DNA of 64,000 bases from Cliona cf. orientalis (lineage: Eukaryota > Porifera > Demospongiae > Clionaida > Clionaidae), in contig OZ005691.1 of assembly GCA_963930775.1 (NCBI GenBank), positions 1,674,001 to 1,738,000 on the forward strand, read 5' to 3'. The notes under the pieces were generated by a model. It searched no databases and was not told the DNA's origin. It worked only from the letters and a program-made list of their open reading frames with translations. Each line of letters starts with the position of its first letter. Within the stretch, counting starts at the first letter, position 1. The translations under genes were made by a program, and so were the position numbers. Positions 48,801-59,417 of the stretch are shown here, piece after piece.

Positions 48801-51800
48801 TTCTGAGAAGGTGAAGTCCGTAACAGTGCTGAGTCAGCAGAGAGCAAAGAACATTCAGATCATGATCAACCGATTCCCTGCAGCCAGGCACGTCAAGACG
48901 GCCATCCTGGGAATGGACCACTCCTTCTTCACCATGGAGATCATTGAGGTATGTTGACATGGCACCATAGTAATACAGTGTAGTAATTAATTTTGGGATG
49001 AGTGATGATTTCTCTCCATATTTGGGTAACACAATGTACTCAGTGTGCTAATAATAAACTACCGTACTTAATCTAATACAATGCATGGAAAAAATTTTTC
49101 AATTTTGACAAATGAGCGTTTTCTGGTAAAGGTCGTCAATTGCTCCATGTATAAACGTTATGAGAATTCGTAAAAATTAATGCTAATTTCTTGTGTTAAA
49201 TTGGATCATGTGTTGTATTAGATTAACTACGGTACTTTTTCTCTTCATTTGCAGAAACTGCTGACTAGCCTGATGCCCACGGATGAAGAGCGGACCATGA
49301 TAGCTGACGCCAAGGCCGCCAAGCCGGATCTCCCTCTCGAACCAGCGGAGGAGTTCCTCTACACTCTGTCATCTATACCAGAGCTCAAAGCCAGGCTGAG
49401 TCTGCTCAAATTCAACTATGAGTTCCAGCAAGTGGAGGAGGTGTGTACTGTAATTTTGTTGTTAAAAATTTTTTCATTTGCGTGAAGTGACGAAATTTTT
49501 TATGCGAAAATAGTTTACCTGTACTAACTTGTACAGCGAATATTTGGTGCGTGCTTAAAGTTGACGAAAATATTGTTACACGAATATTTCTAACACAAAA
49601 TTTTGCAAATGAAATTAACGCAAATTATGGTATACGTACATGTACCTACAAGAGCAGAGAGGGAAAAGGAGAGGGAGAGGGGGAGAGGGGGGGAGGGAGG
49701 GAGGAGAGAGAAGGTTGACTAGCACATCATTAAAATTGCATCATTGTTGCTGTGTGTTTGTAGGAGTTTGCTGATGGTCTCATGGATGTAAAGAAGGCTA
49801 TTGAAGACGTTAAGAACAGTCGCACCCTGAAGCTTGCACTAGGCTCTCTCCTGGCCATTGGAAACTTCCTCAATGGAAACCAGGTATATCTATTGTTCAT
49901 ACTATAGACGAGCACTTGGCTTGAAAATACGTACGTCATTCTCTGTATAGCTATACCCAAACGTTTGCAAAATAAAAATTTCTGACTAGAGTAATAGAGT
50001 TAAATATACTACATCATTCTCTGCTTCTTCTCCTATACATGTATATAGGTTGAAGCTTTTGACTTGTCGTACCTCAGTCGTGTCGTGGACGTCAAGGACA
50101 CTGTTCACAAGGCTCCCCTGATGCTGCACCTGGTCGAGCTGGTGGTGGACAAGTTCCCAGAGAGCTCAGACCTCTACTCAGAACTCTCACACGTCCACAG
50201 AATAGCTAAGGTTAGCAATCAGCCTGTCAGATTCTCCAAAGTACTAATTTCATATCATTAATACAAAATAGCATATAAATAGCTAATACTTAATGTACAC
50301 CCTAAGGAATAATATTACAACTAGAACATAAACTTGTATAGTTGACATTTAAAACTATGACATGATACAATGGATACTAAATTTTATCATCGAATCAGTG
50401 ATCACAAATGTTTTATCCCACTGCTGTATATTATGTAGATGGACTGGACTGAGACCGAGGCCTCTCTGGAGAAGCTGCAGAAAGACCTAGCACACTGCTG
50501 GGAGCACTTGAGAGCGATAGCCAAGCATGAGTCCTTCACCGACTCCATCAGCACCGAAAAGAAGATGAAATCGGCAAAGTTTCTCACTGAGTGTTCGGAG
50601 AAACTGAAAGTGTTGGAGGTAGTGCACAGACGAGTGGTCAACAGGTTCAACAAGCTGCTATTCTACATGGGAATGAATACTGTACAGGCTGAGGCACAGA
50701 AGGTACACTGAACTGCATGGTATAGGTTTAATTGTGATCTTTATAATAATAATACATGTAGCATAGTGTGCCAAGCTACATGTATGATTATCATGTAGCT
50801 ATAGCCACATTGTATATACCTTGCTGGTATATCAGCTTTAAAAATTAAAGTGAATGTGTCAGTCTTTAATAATGATATATACATACTTGACAAACTGATG
50901 TTCATTAATGTATACAGATTGATTCCTTCTGCAAACTGATCAGTGAGTTCTCGATGGAGTACCGTACCACCCACGGCAAGGTGCTCGCTAAATTGGAGAA
51001 GAAGAAACACGAGAAGGAGAGAAGAAAGACGAAAGGAAAATTCATTGTGAGGAAATAGTATTTCATTGTCGTACATAACATTCCCAGTGACCATTGAACG
51101 TAGTAGTGTGTAGCTGCCATAATATTATTATTTATTGGATTTAGATTTTTAATATGTACCCTATTCATCATGTACAATGTGCCGTTTCTTCTGACACTAG
51201 ACCAAGCTAAAAGACATGGCCAGTGGAAAGAGTAAGGACAAAGAGAGCAAAGGTAGCAGCAAGAAGGAGAGTAAAGGGTTCAGGAAGACGAGCTCTGGAG
51301 CGACCGCTTCGGGAGGCAGTGAGGATGTGGATGCATCAGAGGCAGCTAGCTTGGTGGCTCTCCTGGCCACTCAGGCCATGAAGGAAGAGAAGAAGAGACT
51401 AAAGCCAGGCCTGAAGCAGAAGAAGAAGGGAGGGAAGGCAGTCAACAAGAAAATAAGTGAGTGCTATATAATAGATTAAGTAAAAAAAACCCTTGGCACA
51501 TTCTACTAACTGCAGTACGTTGTAACAACACTTCGCATTATTGTGTGATAATCTTCGAGGGATTCATAAAATTTAATTTGTTGCTAACTATTGGAACGAA
51601 CTGGGAGGAAAGAATAGGAGAATGTTATCTGCACACAAAGCATGCATGGGATTATGTTGCCAATAAGAATGTACGTAGTCATTCGCAATAATTATTACGA
51701 TATCATCTGTTCACTTCCTCATGTACAATGTATTATACACTTGCATTCTTTTTATACAGTTCGGAGAACATTAGGTCGTCCTGATGAACTTGAAGAGATA

Positions 51801-51836
51801 GAGAGATTAAACCAAAGCCACTCTGAAAAGAAATAG
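25077..51836 (+). CDS. FHOD: FHOD-type formin
   Basis: Twenty-five exons: 25077-25256, 36038-36150, 40553-40608, 41436-41503, 41580-41780, 41996-42197, 42373-42467, 42550-42633, 42743-42802, 43590-43636, 43804-44084, 44614-44697, 45020-45172, 45307-46787, 46972-47115, 47408-47834, 48258-48460, 48796-48948, 49255-49440, 49764-49883, 50049-50210, 50439-50702, 50918-51046, 51201-51456, 51760-51836; 1741 residues in one frame. The start at 25077 opens with the FHOD-like QYVDDVDPF segment. The GTPase-binding/FH3 half has LILRT-like LLRTKLSVRV, DLVLEFV and the YILKAVGEL repeat region. A long Ser/Arg-rich linker (43804-46787) follows, then FH1 (runs of five or six Pro with Gly, 47615-47834), FH2 (48258 to about 51046, KLNWRKM and GNFLNGNQ) and a basic C-terminal tail. 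Formins nucleate and elongate actin; FHOD members act at stress fibres or sarcomeres. Intron 4 uses a GC donor. Confidence 0.93.
26387..26469. repeat. GTCCCCAG-palindrome element, copy 3
   Basis: AAGCCTCGATTGTCCCCA is mirrored by TAGGGACGAGGCTAC, around a TTTTCAATGTTACGC core that matches copy 1. Confidence 0.55.
30018..30205. repeat. Degenerate minisatellite of TTCTCATAGGTT-like units
   Basis: About ten imperfect units of roughly 12-22 nt (GATTCTCATAGGTTC, GGTTCTCATAAGTT, TTCTCACTGCAT) follow one another in formin intron 1. The phase and spacing vary, so the array is old or built from two interleaved units. Confidence 0.65.
30793..30832. repeat. (TG)n microsatellite
   Basis: An uninterrupted TG/GT run of about 40 nt in formin intron 1. 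Confidence 0.9.
36151..40552. other. Formin intron 2, about 4.4 kb, no supported gene
   Basis: AT-rich intron without conserved coding sequence. It contains a palindrome copy (36593-36670), a TG repeat near 36294 and GGAT/GGGT repeats at 38662-38697 and 39606-39622. Confidence 0.5.
36593..36670. repeat. GTCCCCAG-palindrome element, copy 4
   Basis: TAGCCTCATCCCCAAG is mirrored by CCTGGGGACGAGGCTA, with inner arms CACTCCCATG and GTGGGAGTGG. It lies in formin intron 2. Confidence 0.65.
41265..41430. repeat. Pyrimidine-rich low-complexity tract before formin exon 4
   Basis: A C/T-only tract of about 165 nt ends at the acceptor of exon 4 (41436). It produces spurious long frames on both strands. 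It may act as an extended polypyrimidine tract. Confidence 0.8.
44757..44853. repeat. Palindromic element with CAGGGTTTCATCC ends
   Basis: CAGGGTTTCATCCAGTGGGGG at the left is mirrored by GATGAAACCCTG at the right, with G- and C-runs inside. It lies in formin intron 12. The same ends occur as an incomplete copy at about 487-543. Confidence 0.6.
47951..48160. mobile_element. MITE-like element, ACCGTATAGC family, without nested insert
   Basis: ACCGTATAGCCGGAAATATT at the left is mirrored by AAATTTTCCGGCTATACAGT at the right, with further inverted sub-arms (AATTAAATTTGG). It lies in formin intron 16. It is a relative of 19994-20908 and shows the uninterrupted sequence where that copy carries a second element. 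Confidence 0.8.
49060..49234. mobile_element. MITE-like element, TACCGTACTTAATCTA family, copy 2
   Basis: TACCGTACTTAATCTAATAC is mirrored by GTATTAGATTAACTACGGTA. The core GGTAAAGGTCGTCAATTGCT matches copy 1 at 19183-19357. It ends about 20 nt before the acceptor of formin exon 19. Confidence 0.8.
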
Positions 51837-52467
51837 ATATTAACCTGCATTATTATATTATTTGTTGGCCATGCATAAGATTTTACACATTAAATGAATG
51901 CTAATGTGTGCATAATAATTAATTGCAGTAGTAAAAGTGCACACATGACGCAGGCATCATAATAATACTAACTTACATGCAGGGACCTTGATTTAATTGC
52001 TCGCCCCCTGCTGTATCTGATTAATTGTTAGCTATTTGGCATTTAGGAACCCATAGAGCAAGGGATGTGTATATAATTATTAATCAGATATCAGTTTGCT
52101 GCTACTCTTACAAAGGGTGCATGACCACAGGCCAGAGTGCTAGTTTAAGCACGTAATGTGTGATGTGATTGTGATGTAACGAAGACTCAAAGAAGCCCAT
52201 TTGTTCCTTGGCTTGTATAGTCCGTCCAAGAAGTTAGTGTTTGTGCCTGTAGGCAGTGTAGCTAGTGCCACGGCAGGGATCGGAGGGCCAGAGATATAGC
52301 CTCTTGTGTCGTAGCCTCGTGCCCAGCCTCTTTATCGCACGCGGAAAAAGAGGCTGGGCACGAGACTACTTGTTTCGCGATGTCAAATTCTGAGACGGAC
52401 GACACACCCTTAATAAAATTTAATAGGTATAAATTTGTGGGCGGGGCGTGCACGATGTAAAGAGACC
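51837..52467. other. Spacer between formin and the next kinase gene
   Basis: AT-rich formin 3' flank, then the 5' flank of the kinase gene at 52468. It contains a compact palindrome at 52312-52368. No gene is seen. Confidence 0.5.
52312..52368. repeat. Compact GTGCCCAG palindrome just upstream of a kinase gene
   Basis: TAGCCTCGTGCCCAGCCTCT is mirrored by AGAGGCTGGGCACGAGACTA with only about 17 nt between the arms, so it would form a near-perfect 20-bp hairpin. It lies 100 nt before the start codon at 52468. It belongs with the GTCCCCAG elements but is shorter and better preserved. Confidence 0.75.
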
Positions 52468-54715
52468 ATGTCTTTCACAAACCAGTACTTTTTGCTTATT
52501 GAAAAAATTAAAAGCTGTCGATATAGGGTATTTGGTGATCTGACAGAGGGCGATATAAATTCTGGACAAGTAGTTATCAGAAAGCCGTGCAATGATGCTA
52601 ATGAGTTTGAAGTTCATCGGGGTTCTGAAACGATTGACGGTCCACTCCTCGTGAATCGAGAGGGTGGTTTACCTCCGAACAAGGTGGCTGCCATCACTGA
52701 TCAAGATTTTGATATTCTGTTAGGTACACATCCTTTTGAGGATAAAGTTCGTCTCGATTTGCATTCGTCTGGCAGACTAAAGTGGGCGAGTCTGTTAAAG
52801 GATAGTGATGCTGTTCGAGTGAAATTAGATAGGAAAAGTGCATCAATAGCAGGAGTGATCAAAGCGATTGGAACTCGTCCTTTGCCGAACTACCATGGCC
52901 TACTATTTATTGTGGAGATTACGGTAAAATCTTGTTGAGCCTGGATCAAGTAGCAAGAATGGCACCACCACAGAATTTTTTCTTAACCATACAATATAAT
53001 AGCTAATAATATTGAAGCCTAGACATCATGCCATGCACTTGGGCTGTACATTCACTCATATTATATTATTTTTGTAGGATGAAGCCTTCAAGGATCATTT
53101 TGGTGATAAGCCTGAAAAGCGGAAGCGATTTCTTTCTACAAAAAACTGTGGTATTATTGTGTCAGCAGACCAGCTCTATCCACCCTATCCACCAGAGCAA
53201 CCCAAAAGTTTCACTGCAACGGAAGCCAAAAATGAAACATATCAGGCTGAAGTGGGTGCAGTGGATGTCAAAATTAAGCAATCACGTAGTATGACTCAAC
53301 TATCAACTCTAAAGGAGAGAGCACAACAATTTAGCCAGATGTGCGAAGAGCTGGAGAAGACAATACAGGAATTAGAAGATCAGGAATCAGATTTGAGGAA
53401 TGAAAACAAATCGTTGAATGAGCAAGTTCAGCACCTGGAAGGTGAGCTTCAAGAGAAAGTAGCACTGATTGATCAGCAGAAAGAGGAATTGTGTGTGAAC
53501 GAAATCAAGATTGAGAAACTTCATGGTGAATTGAGAGAGAAACTGGAAGAGATTGATACAAATAGGGAGGAATCAGAGCAACGACTGAAAGATCAACAAC
53601 TACAGCACGAGGAGCAACTGAGAGAACAACAACTACAACACGAGCAACAACTTAGAGATCAACAAGAGCAACATGAACAGGCACTAGCTGATTTACGGCA
53701 ACAAAATGAGAGAAGCCTGAGAGAGCTACAGGGTCATCATCAGCGGGAAGAAAATCGTCTTCAGCAAGAGCAAGAACAACTGCAACTACAGGTAGCCCAA
53801 TTTCAAGAAGAACTACAAATGATGACTGATCAGAAGCAGCAACTCCAAGCTCGAGTTGAAACAGCATTTGCTTACATGAGAGGAGATCCAGGTACCTCTC
53901 AAGTTGGCTTCGATGCCATTGAGTTGTGGGAAGTACCAAGAGAGGATGTACATGTTTCAAACAAGATCCTGGGGACAGGTGGGTGGGGCTATGTGGCTGA
54001 GGGAGTGTTCCGTGGTCAGAAGGTTGCTGTGAAATGCCTCCACCGAGGCATCTTGTCACAGTTTACCTCCAATCACGTTAGACGAGAGATTAGCATCATG
54101 GCTCAAGTTCGACATCCAAACCTCGTCTTACTCATTGGAGCTGTCCTCAATGCTGATACTGGTCCTCTTATCATCACTGAGCTTCTTGATCGATCACTGA
54201 GATCTGCATATGAAGAACATCTTCTTGAGGAGCACTGTAAGCTTCCAATTCTTCGAGACGTTGCCGCAGCACTAACCTACCTCCACTCGCATCGCCGCCC
54301 TATCATCCATAGGGACGTAAGCAGTGCAAATGTTCTACTTGAGGCCGTGCGCAATAATTCATGGAGAGCCAAGCTTTCAGATTTCGGTTCTGCCAACTTG
54401 ATTCGCCTCGCTACGACTCCTGCCGAAGGAGCCGCACCATATGCTGCTCCAGAAGTTCGCACAGAAGCGCGAAACCAGCAGACGCCAAAAGTGGATGTCT
54501 TTAGCTTTGGTGTCCTCCTTTGTGAGATCAGCCTCTGTCGGTTTCCACCTGACCCGAGTGAGTTTGCCACCTTTTTGGCTTCTGCCCGAGATAATGTTGA
54601 TCCACGTTTGTACGAACTAGCCCGGAACTGCACCAAGCGTGACCCAGAGCAGCGACCATCAATAAGGGAAGTACTGACTCAAATAGAAGAACTAATTCTT
54701 CTTGTGGTTGCTTGA
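52468..54715 (+). CDS. CAP-Gly-like domain + coiled coil + TKL-like kinase
   Basis: Two exons: 52468-52923 and 53078-54715; 697 residues. Residues 1-180 match the N-terminal region of the genes at 14644 and 61040: the FLL opening, a central FDILLG-type segment, then a CAP-Gly-like fold split by a phase-0 intron after VEIT. The second half of this CAP-Gly (KRKRF, NCGIIV) lacks the usual GKNDG-like loop. Residues about 205-435 are a long Gln/Glu-rich coiled coil and the kinase is about 440-690. GTGGWG, VAVK, HRDVSSAN, LSDFG and APE are intact, so it should be active. A stretch of about 240 nt (53940-54180) is nearly identical to 17805-18045 of the gene at 14644, though flanking coding DNA is clearly diverged. 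Function in ubiquitin-linked signalling is inferred from the family only. Confidence 0.85.
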
Positions 54716-55318
54716 GTAACGAAGTGAATCATTCAGCAACTTATTATTTTGCTGATTTTGTGTGTATGCATGCTTGTAGAATTTGGATTGAATTGCATTT
54801 ATGTATCAATAAAATTAATAATCGGCTCCACTCCTATAATTATTATCACAATACTGATTAATTCTTAATTTTGGGGGGAGTGGATTTCAAATAAGCATTG
54901 ATATCACCAGGTAGTCTTGCAAGCCAGACCCTCACACTCCACAGCGTTTGGTTCTCTGCATGTTTTTAATACCTGAAAGAACTAAAACACTGTGGAGTGT
55001 TAGTCTCATGGAGCCAGACCCATTGGCTCCATGAGACTAGTACTAGTGGAGTGTGAGGGTCTGGCTTGCAAGACTAAATCACCAGGTATGTAATTACAAT
55101 TTCTGGGCTATTTTTATAACTATTGTCCTTGATCTATCAACCTTGAATTCCCTATAACATATAGTAGCAGCATTGCATAGGGGGAATCACCTGGGGATTC
55201 CCCATGTATCCTCCCACTGCGCGAAACAATTTATAAATTCCTAGCCTGTAAAAGGCATCATCATTATTATAATATACCCGTAGTGTTTGCGATATCGTTT
55301 CATAATTATTGTTCAAGA
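54716..55318. other. Spacer with a palindromic element
   Basis: 3' flank of the kinase gene followed by the CAAGCCAGACCCTC element at 54915-55076. No gene is seen. Confidence 0.5.
54915..55076. repeat. Palindromic element, CAAGCCAGACCCTCACACTC family, with internal hairpin
   Basis: Outer arms CTTGCAAGCCAGACCCTCAC and GTGAGGGTCTGGCTTGCAAG are exact inverts. A second perfect hairpin (GTCTCATGGAGCCAGACCC and its near-invert) lies inside at about 55001-55037. It is related to 16216-16280. Confidence 0.75.
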
Positions 55319-56192
55319 ATGGTATCTCTGAGTACATACATTCTGCTGGATGTGACGCTACCAGCCGTCCTCATGGCGGTGATTTGCGCCCTCACTTTTG
55401 TGCTAACCCTGCTTGGCATACTGTATAAAGGGATCTGGAAGGAAAATAGTGATCATCCCGTGCCTCTTGTCTTCCTAGTCTGTAGAGATGGTGGACCTTG
55501 CCTTTCCAGATCTAGAGAAACAGAAAAAAGATGGGTATGACGTGTTTGGCAAGGGAATCAAGTCCTTTATGTTTGCAATTTTGACGATGATGATCATACC
55601 TGTTATCGCTGCCACTTGTTTCATTACGTTCTGGAATGTGTATGCCGTGGAAGAGGCAGTCGGAGGCGTGTGTATCGATAATTTCGACTGCTTCCCTAGG
55701 ATGGGTGGTGAATATCTGCAGCAGGAACCAGTTAAAAACGGCAGCTCCTTCATCTTCACGCCTCCAGATTCACAACAGTTGCAGAATAATATGAGCTCAA
55801 ATGCTACCGACTCTCTCCCACTTGAGGTGATCATCACATACAACTGTTATCGCCTTGTTTTCCGCTATGCTGAGGCCTTTGGAGCTGCTGGTGGGATACT
55901 GGCTTTTACTGCTCTCATTTCTAAGATCTATTTCTCAGCTTTGGTGTCAATTAGACGATCGACGGGTGAAGATTCCTGCAATTGGGTTCGATTTTTCTTT
56001 TACCTTTTTGTCTGGTCTATATGCATCATCGTCATAATCATATTTTTGAGCGTAAATCTTGGAGTGACTATCATTCGAGAGACTATAGCTACTGCAGACT
56101 GTTACGGGCCAAATTCAGTTTGTGATGTACACCGTCACCCTAGTTCTAATCACCATTATTGGGATAATTATTACTATTGGCATAGACTATAA
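55319..56192 (+). CDS. Multi-pass membrane protein, family not recognised
   Basis: Best model: exons 55319-55448 and 55510-56192 with a 61-nt intron, 270 residues. A model without the intron would start at ATG 55488. Four hydrophobic segments are visible: LPAVLMAVICALTFVLTLLG, FMFAILTMMIIPVIAATCF, a segment around FGAAGGILAFTALI, and FYLFVWSICIIVIIIF. The loop between segments 2 and 3 has two Cys and several N-glycosylation sequons (NGS, NMS, NAT), so it is probably extracellular. The C-terminus is His/Tyr-rich. A decayed copy of the third segment is at 57366-57531. No domain is recognised. Confidence 0.5.
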
Positions 56193-56564
56193 AGATTAAC
56201 TCAGAGATTCTAGTTATTTCCCAATTATTATAGTTTTCTAATGGCTTAATCTTTTTGAACCCACAATTAACTTTTGTTTCAATATTATTAGCTATACTAT
56301 AGCTATAGCTCTATTACTGTGTACCGATAAATGCTAATTTAAAATGACTTGACTGAAATTTATAGTACAAAGAATAATAAATATTATTATGTCACATGAT
56401 CACTTAGTGGTGGCTTTAGCCACGCCCTTCATCCGCTATGGTAATGGTAACTCTGGCTGGTGAGAGAGTGAGTGTGTTAAAAACATAAAGTGGACGATGA
56501 AATGGCTAAACTATATAGGTAGCTCAAGGGCGGAGAACAGGTAGCAACTAGAGCTCTATAGAGC

Positions 56565-56940
56565 ACATACCCCGCGCGCTGCAGCGTCGATGTGAGAGCC
56601 ATGCCATGCCACCTACAGCAGTACGCATAAGACATAAGCCTACTGACGACCTTTACCTACATACTGTGCCAGGCTGTGCGCATGAGCAGAAAGCACATGG
56701 TGGGTAGTATTGATAGGCGTGGCCAACAAAATGAAGTATTTGTGACGTTCATGGACTTTGCCAAACGATTCGAAGCATAATGAAGCCAGTTTTTCGACGA
56801 TATCGACGGATATGCTGCACTTACAAGTCGCTCAGACGCCTAGATCTCCAGATCTGGCGATTTTTGTGCTGACGACGACGACAGACGACGACAGACAAAA
56901 CCGATTACTTTACCCCTTGCGCATGCGCGCGGGGTAAAAA
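56565..56940. repeat. Inverted-repeat element with CCCCGCGCG / CGCGCGGGG ends
   Basis: TACCCCGCGCG at about 56568-56578 is mirrored by CGCGCGGGGTA at 56926-56937. The interior carries GACGACGACGACAGACG repeats and no long frame. Confidence 0.5.
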
Positions 56941-57365
56941 TGGGGGGGGGGGGGGGGGGGGGGCTCAGACCTTTGACTGTGTACTGTGATAACCTTTAGG
57001 CGGCTGTGGGCATATGCCCACAGCCCACCTAGGGGGGTCTGGGGGCATGCTCCCCCAGAAAAGTTTGGAAATTTCGACTCTCTGAGAGTGTTTCTGATGC
57101 AATCTGGCACCAGTTTTTGGACTGATTTTAGTAGCAATTTTTACTGTAGCACTCTTTGCAAACACCTAGAATTATGACAGAACTATGTTGCTGTAATTTT
57201 GTAGTATGGGCATGTGATAAAATGGGGGGGCTCAGCCCCCCTTGTTCCCAAAGTGGGGGGGCTGAAGCCCCCCCTGCCCCCCCCCCCCTATTTCTCCGCC
57301 CCTGTCTAAGCTATGCTAATACAATGTAATGTCGTATCATGCATGCACTAGCTATAGTAATGGTA

Positions 57366-57531
57366 TTATCAAGCATTTGGAGCTGCCGGTGGAATTTTGG
57401 CAATTACTGCTCTCTATTCAAAGCTTTACTTCTCTTTGCTGGTATCAATTACAGTGCTACACAGCAAGAGAGTAGATTTTTACCACTGTATGGTTTTTGC
57501 AGTGTTTTGTGGTTAATCTTGCATGTATCTA
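57366..57531 (+). pseudogene. Decayed partial copy of the membrane-protein gene
   Basis: The frame AFGAAGGILAITALYSKLYF matches the third membrane segment encoded at about 55869-55940 of the neighbouring gene, then diverges and stops at 57529-57531. There is no start codon or flanking exon. A tandem duplicate that has been truncated is the simplest reading. Confidence 0.65.
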
Positions 57532-57919
57532 GATTTGATTTGATACCCAGCTGGGTCAATGGATGGACTATCTACATATGCAGCGGAATGTTGATATCAC
57601 CTTCTATATGGCTTCAGCATGCAAAAATAGCCAAAAATTTCCAACTTTTATGTTAGGCACATTTCACGGGATTGGATTATAGTTAAGAATCCAGATTTGA
57701 GATGAAGATAGATACCAACTAGATGCATCTTTGTGCCAAATAAGAAGTCTTAACTACAAAGGGTGACGGAGATATCGACCAAAATAGTCTAAAATATGGT
57801 CTATTTATGTTAGGCACAAATCTTGCATGAAAGTGTTAGTTAAGAGTCAATATTGTGCTCAATGCATCCTTATGCATTAATAATTCTGGTGTATATGTGG
57901 AACTGCGAATGTTTTGCAG

Positions 57920-59417
57920 GAAACGCCCAATCCGGAAGCAAACGTTTCCGCCGAGTGCTCGAGACGGGTTGGAGTCCGACTTGTTGACGTGTGCCCAACG
58001 CACGTGTACAATAGTGACGTTTTTATTGACCACGCCCACTGGCGATCTAAGAACGAGAAGGCAGCGAGAACAGAGTTGTTAGCGTTGAACGCGTGGAGCG
58101 CTTCGCTTCTAAGGCGTCGAAGCGAGGTAAGATAGTAACGATAGGCAGCCCAAAAGCCTTTTTAATGCTCCGAAGTTTTTTTGTGGGGTTGACAGTCACT
58201 GCCTCACTAGGTGGTCCGATTGTCGCTCGTGTTAGCTATGTATGGTAATACTATGTAGAAGTAGACATACCAGAGCGATTCTCTACCTTCAGAAACTTAC
58301 CTCCTCTTGTCTATAGCCTTCGATCTTGCGATTTTTGATCGTTTGTATTGCTATGCATTGTGCACGTGATACCAGACCAACGTCATTATTCGTCATAGCT
58401 TCTGTTACAGAGCGGTCTTTGTTTGACGCTTTGCACACTAATACTGCTGCTAAAAGTGATATTTCTATTTATTATAGGTAATAATAAGTGTGCATGCAAA
58501 GTTAGAAAAAAATCTACTCTTTTGCTGTGTAGCACTGTAGCTATTAGTCGAACTTTTGACAGCACAGATCTGGTATACTGTTATCTGGCTTGTGTGTGCA
58601 GCTATCTTTGTTATCTTTCTTGGAATCAATGTGGGTATACCTGAAGTAAGGGCAACAGTTTTTCACACTATGACCGATATTAGTTTGTGATGTACCGGTA
58701 TTGCATCACCATAATTCTCATTATCCATGATTCTCATTACTGGTGCATTAAGGTACCACTAAATTGCGTGGGCGTGAGGTGGGGGATATGACACCTAAAC
58801 CACATCAAAGTCATTAGTGAGGTGCATGTTGTGTAACCACGCCCTTTTAATTGCACAGGTCTCAGGGGTGTGGCTGCTAGAGCCGGAAGTGTTCATTTAA
58901 TATCCTCCATGGACCGGAAGCCGAGCCGGAAGGGAGGGGCCAGGCCACGCCCAAAACAGCCCCACCCTGTTCCCTAAGGACCACCGTTCTCAATCAAGTG
59001 CCTACTAACCACCGGATGTCCACCGGAAGCCCACAATCAATCCCAATTAAAACACACAGCTTCCTCAAGGCCAAAACACACACAAACACTTGGAGGCCGT
59101 TCTGCCACACCGCCCACGCAAGAGCTCACCTCATTTCCTGTGTGGGCGGAGTAACAACACGTCATCGCAACCACATCCGCTTCAAACCATCGTCGGCTTC
59201 CGTCCAGCCGTACAGGCCCCTCGATCGCACCGCCGTACAGTGCCTCATTAACAGACATGGCCTCACCTTTGACCTCCTGCCACGCCCCCAAAGCCTCCTG
59301 GACGGGTTCAAAGGTCACCACCGCATCCGGGACACGCCCACCTATCGCCGCAGCCAAGTCCCCGGCCCCGATGTCCAAGCACTGGCCCGTGAAGCCACGC
59401 CCAATCGGAAGCAATAA
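57920..59417 (+). CDS. Candidate gene of unknown function, start not found
   Basis: Two candidate exons join in phase 0: 57920-58126 (acceptor TTTTGCAG, donor GAGGTAAG) and 58881-59417 (stop TAA). The first encodes 69 residues with RRVGVRLVDVCPTHVYNSDV and an AARTELLALNAWS helix. The second is rich in Arg, Pro and His, and its third codon positions are dominated by C in this frame, as expected for coding DNA. No family is recognised and no start exon was found upstream. The second exon's acceptor (GCTAG, 58876-58880) is uncertain; an alternative acceptor at 58859 would end the protein at 58902. The minus strand of exon 2 is also open, but the codon pattern favours plus. Confidence 0.35.

Larger units (their letters stand above)
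56193..57919. other. Repeat-rich spacer
   Basis: Contains a probable element bounded by ACCCCGCGCG (56571) and CGCGCGGGGT (56926-56935) with a GACGACGACGACAGACGACG tract inside. A second G/C-homopolymer-rich element follows at about 56940-57303, and then a decayed copy of the membrane-protein gene (57366-57531). No intact gene is seen. Confidence 0.5.
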
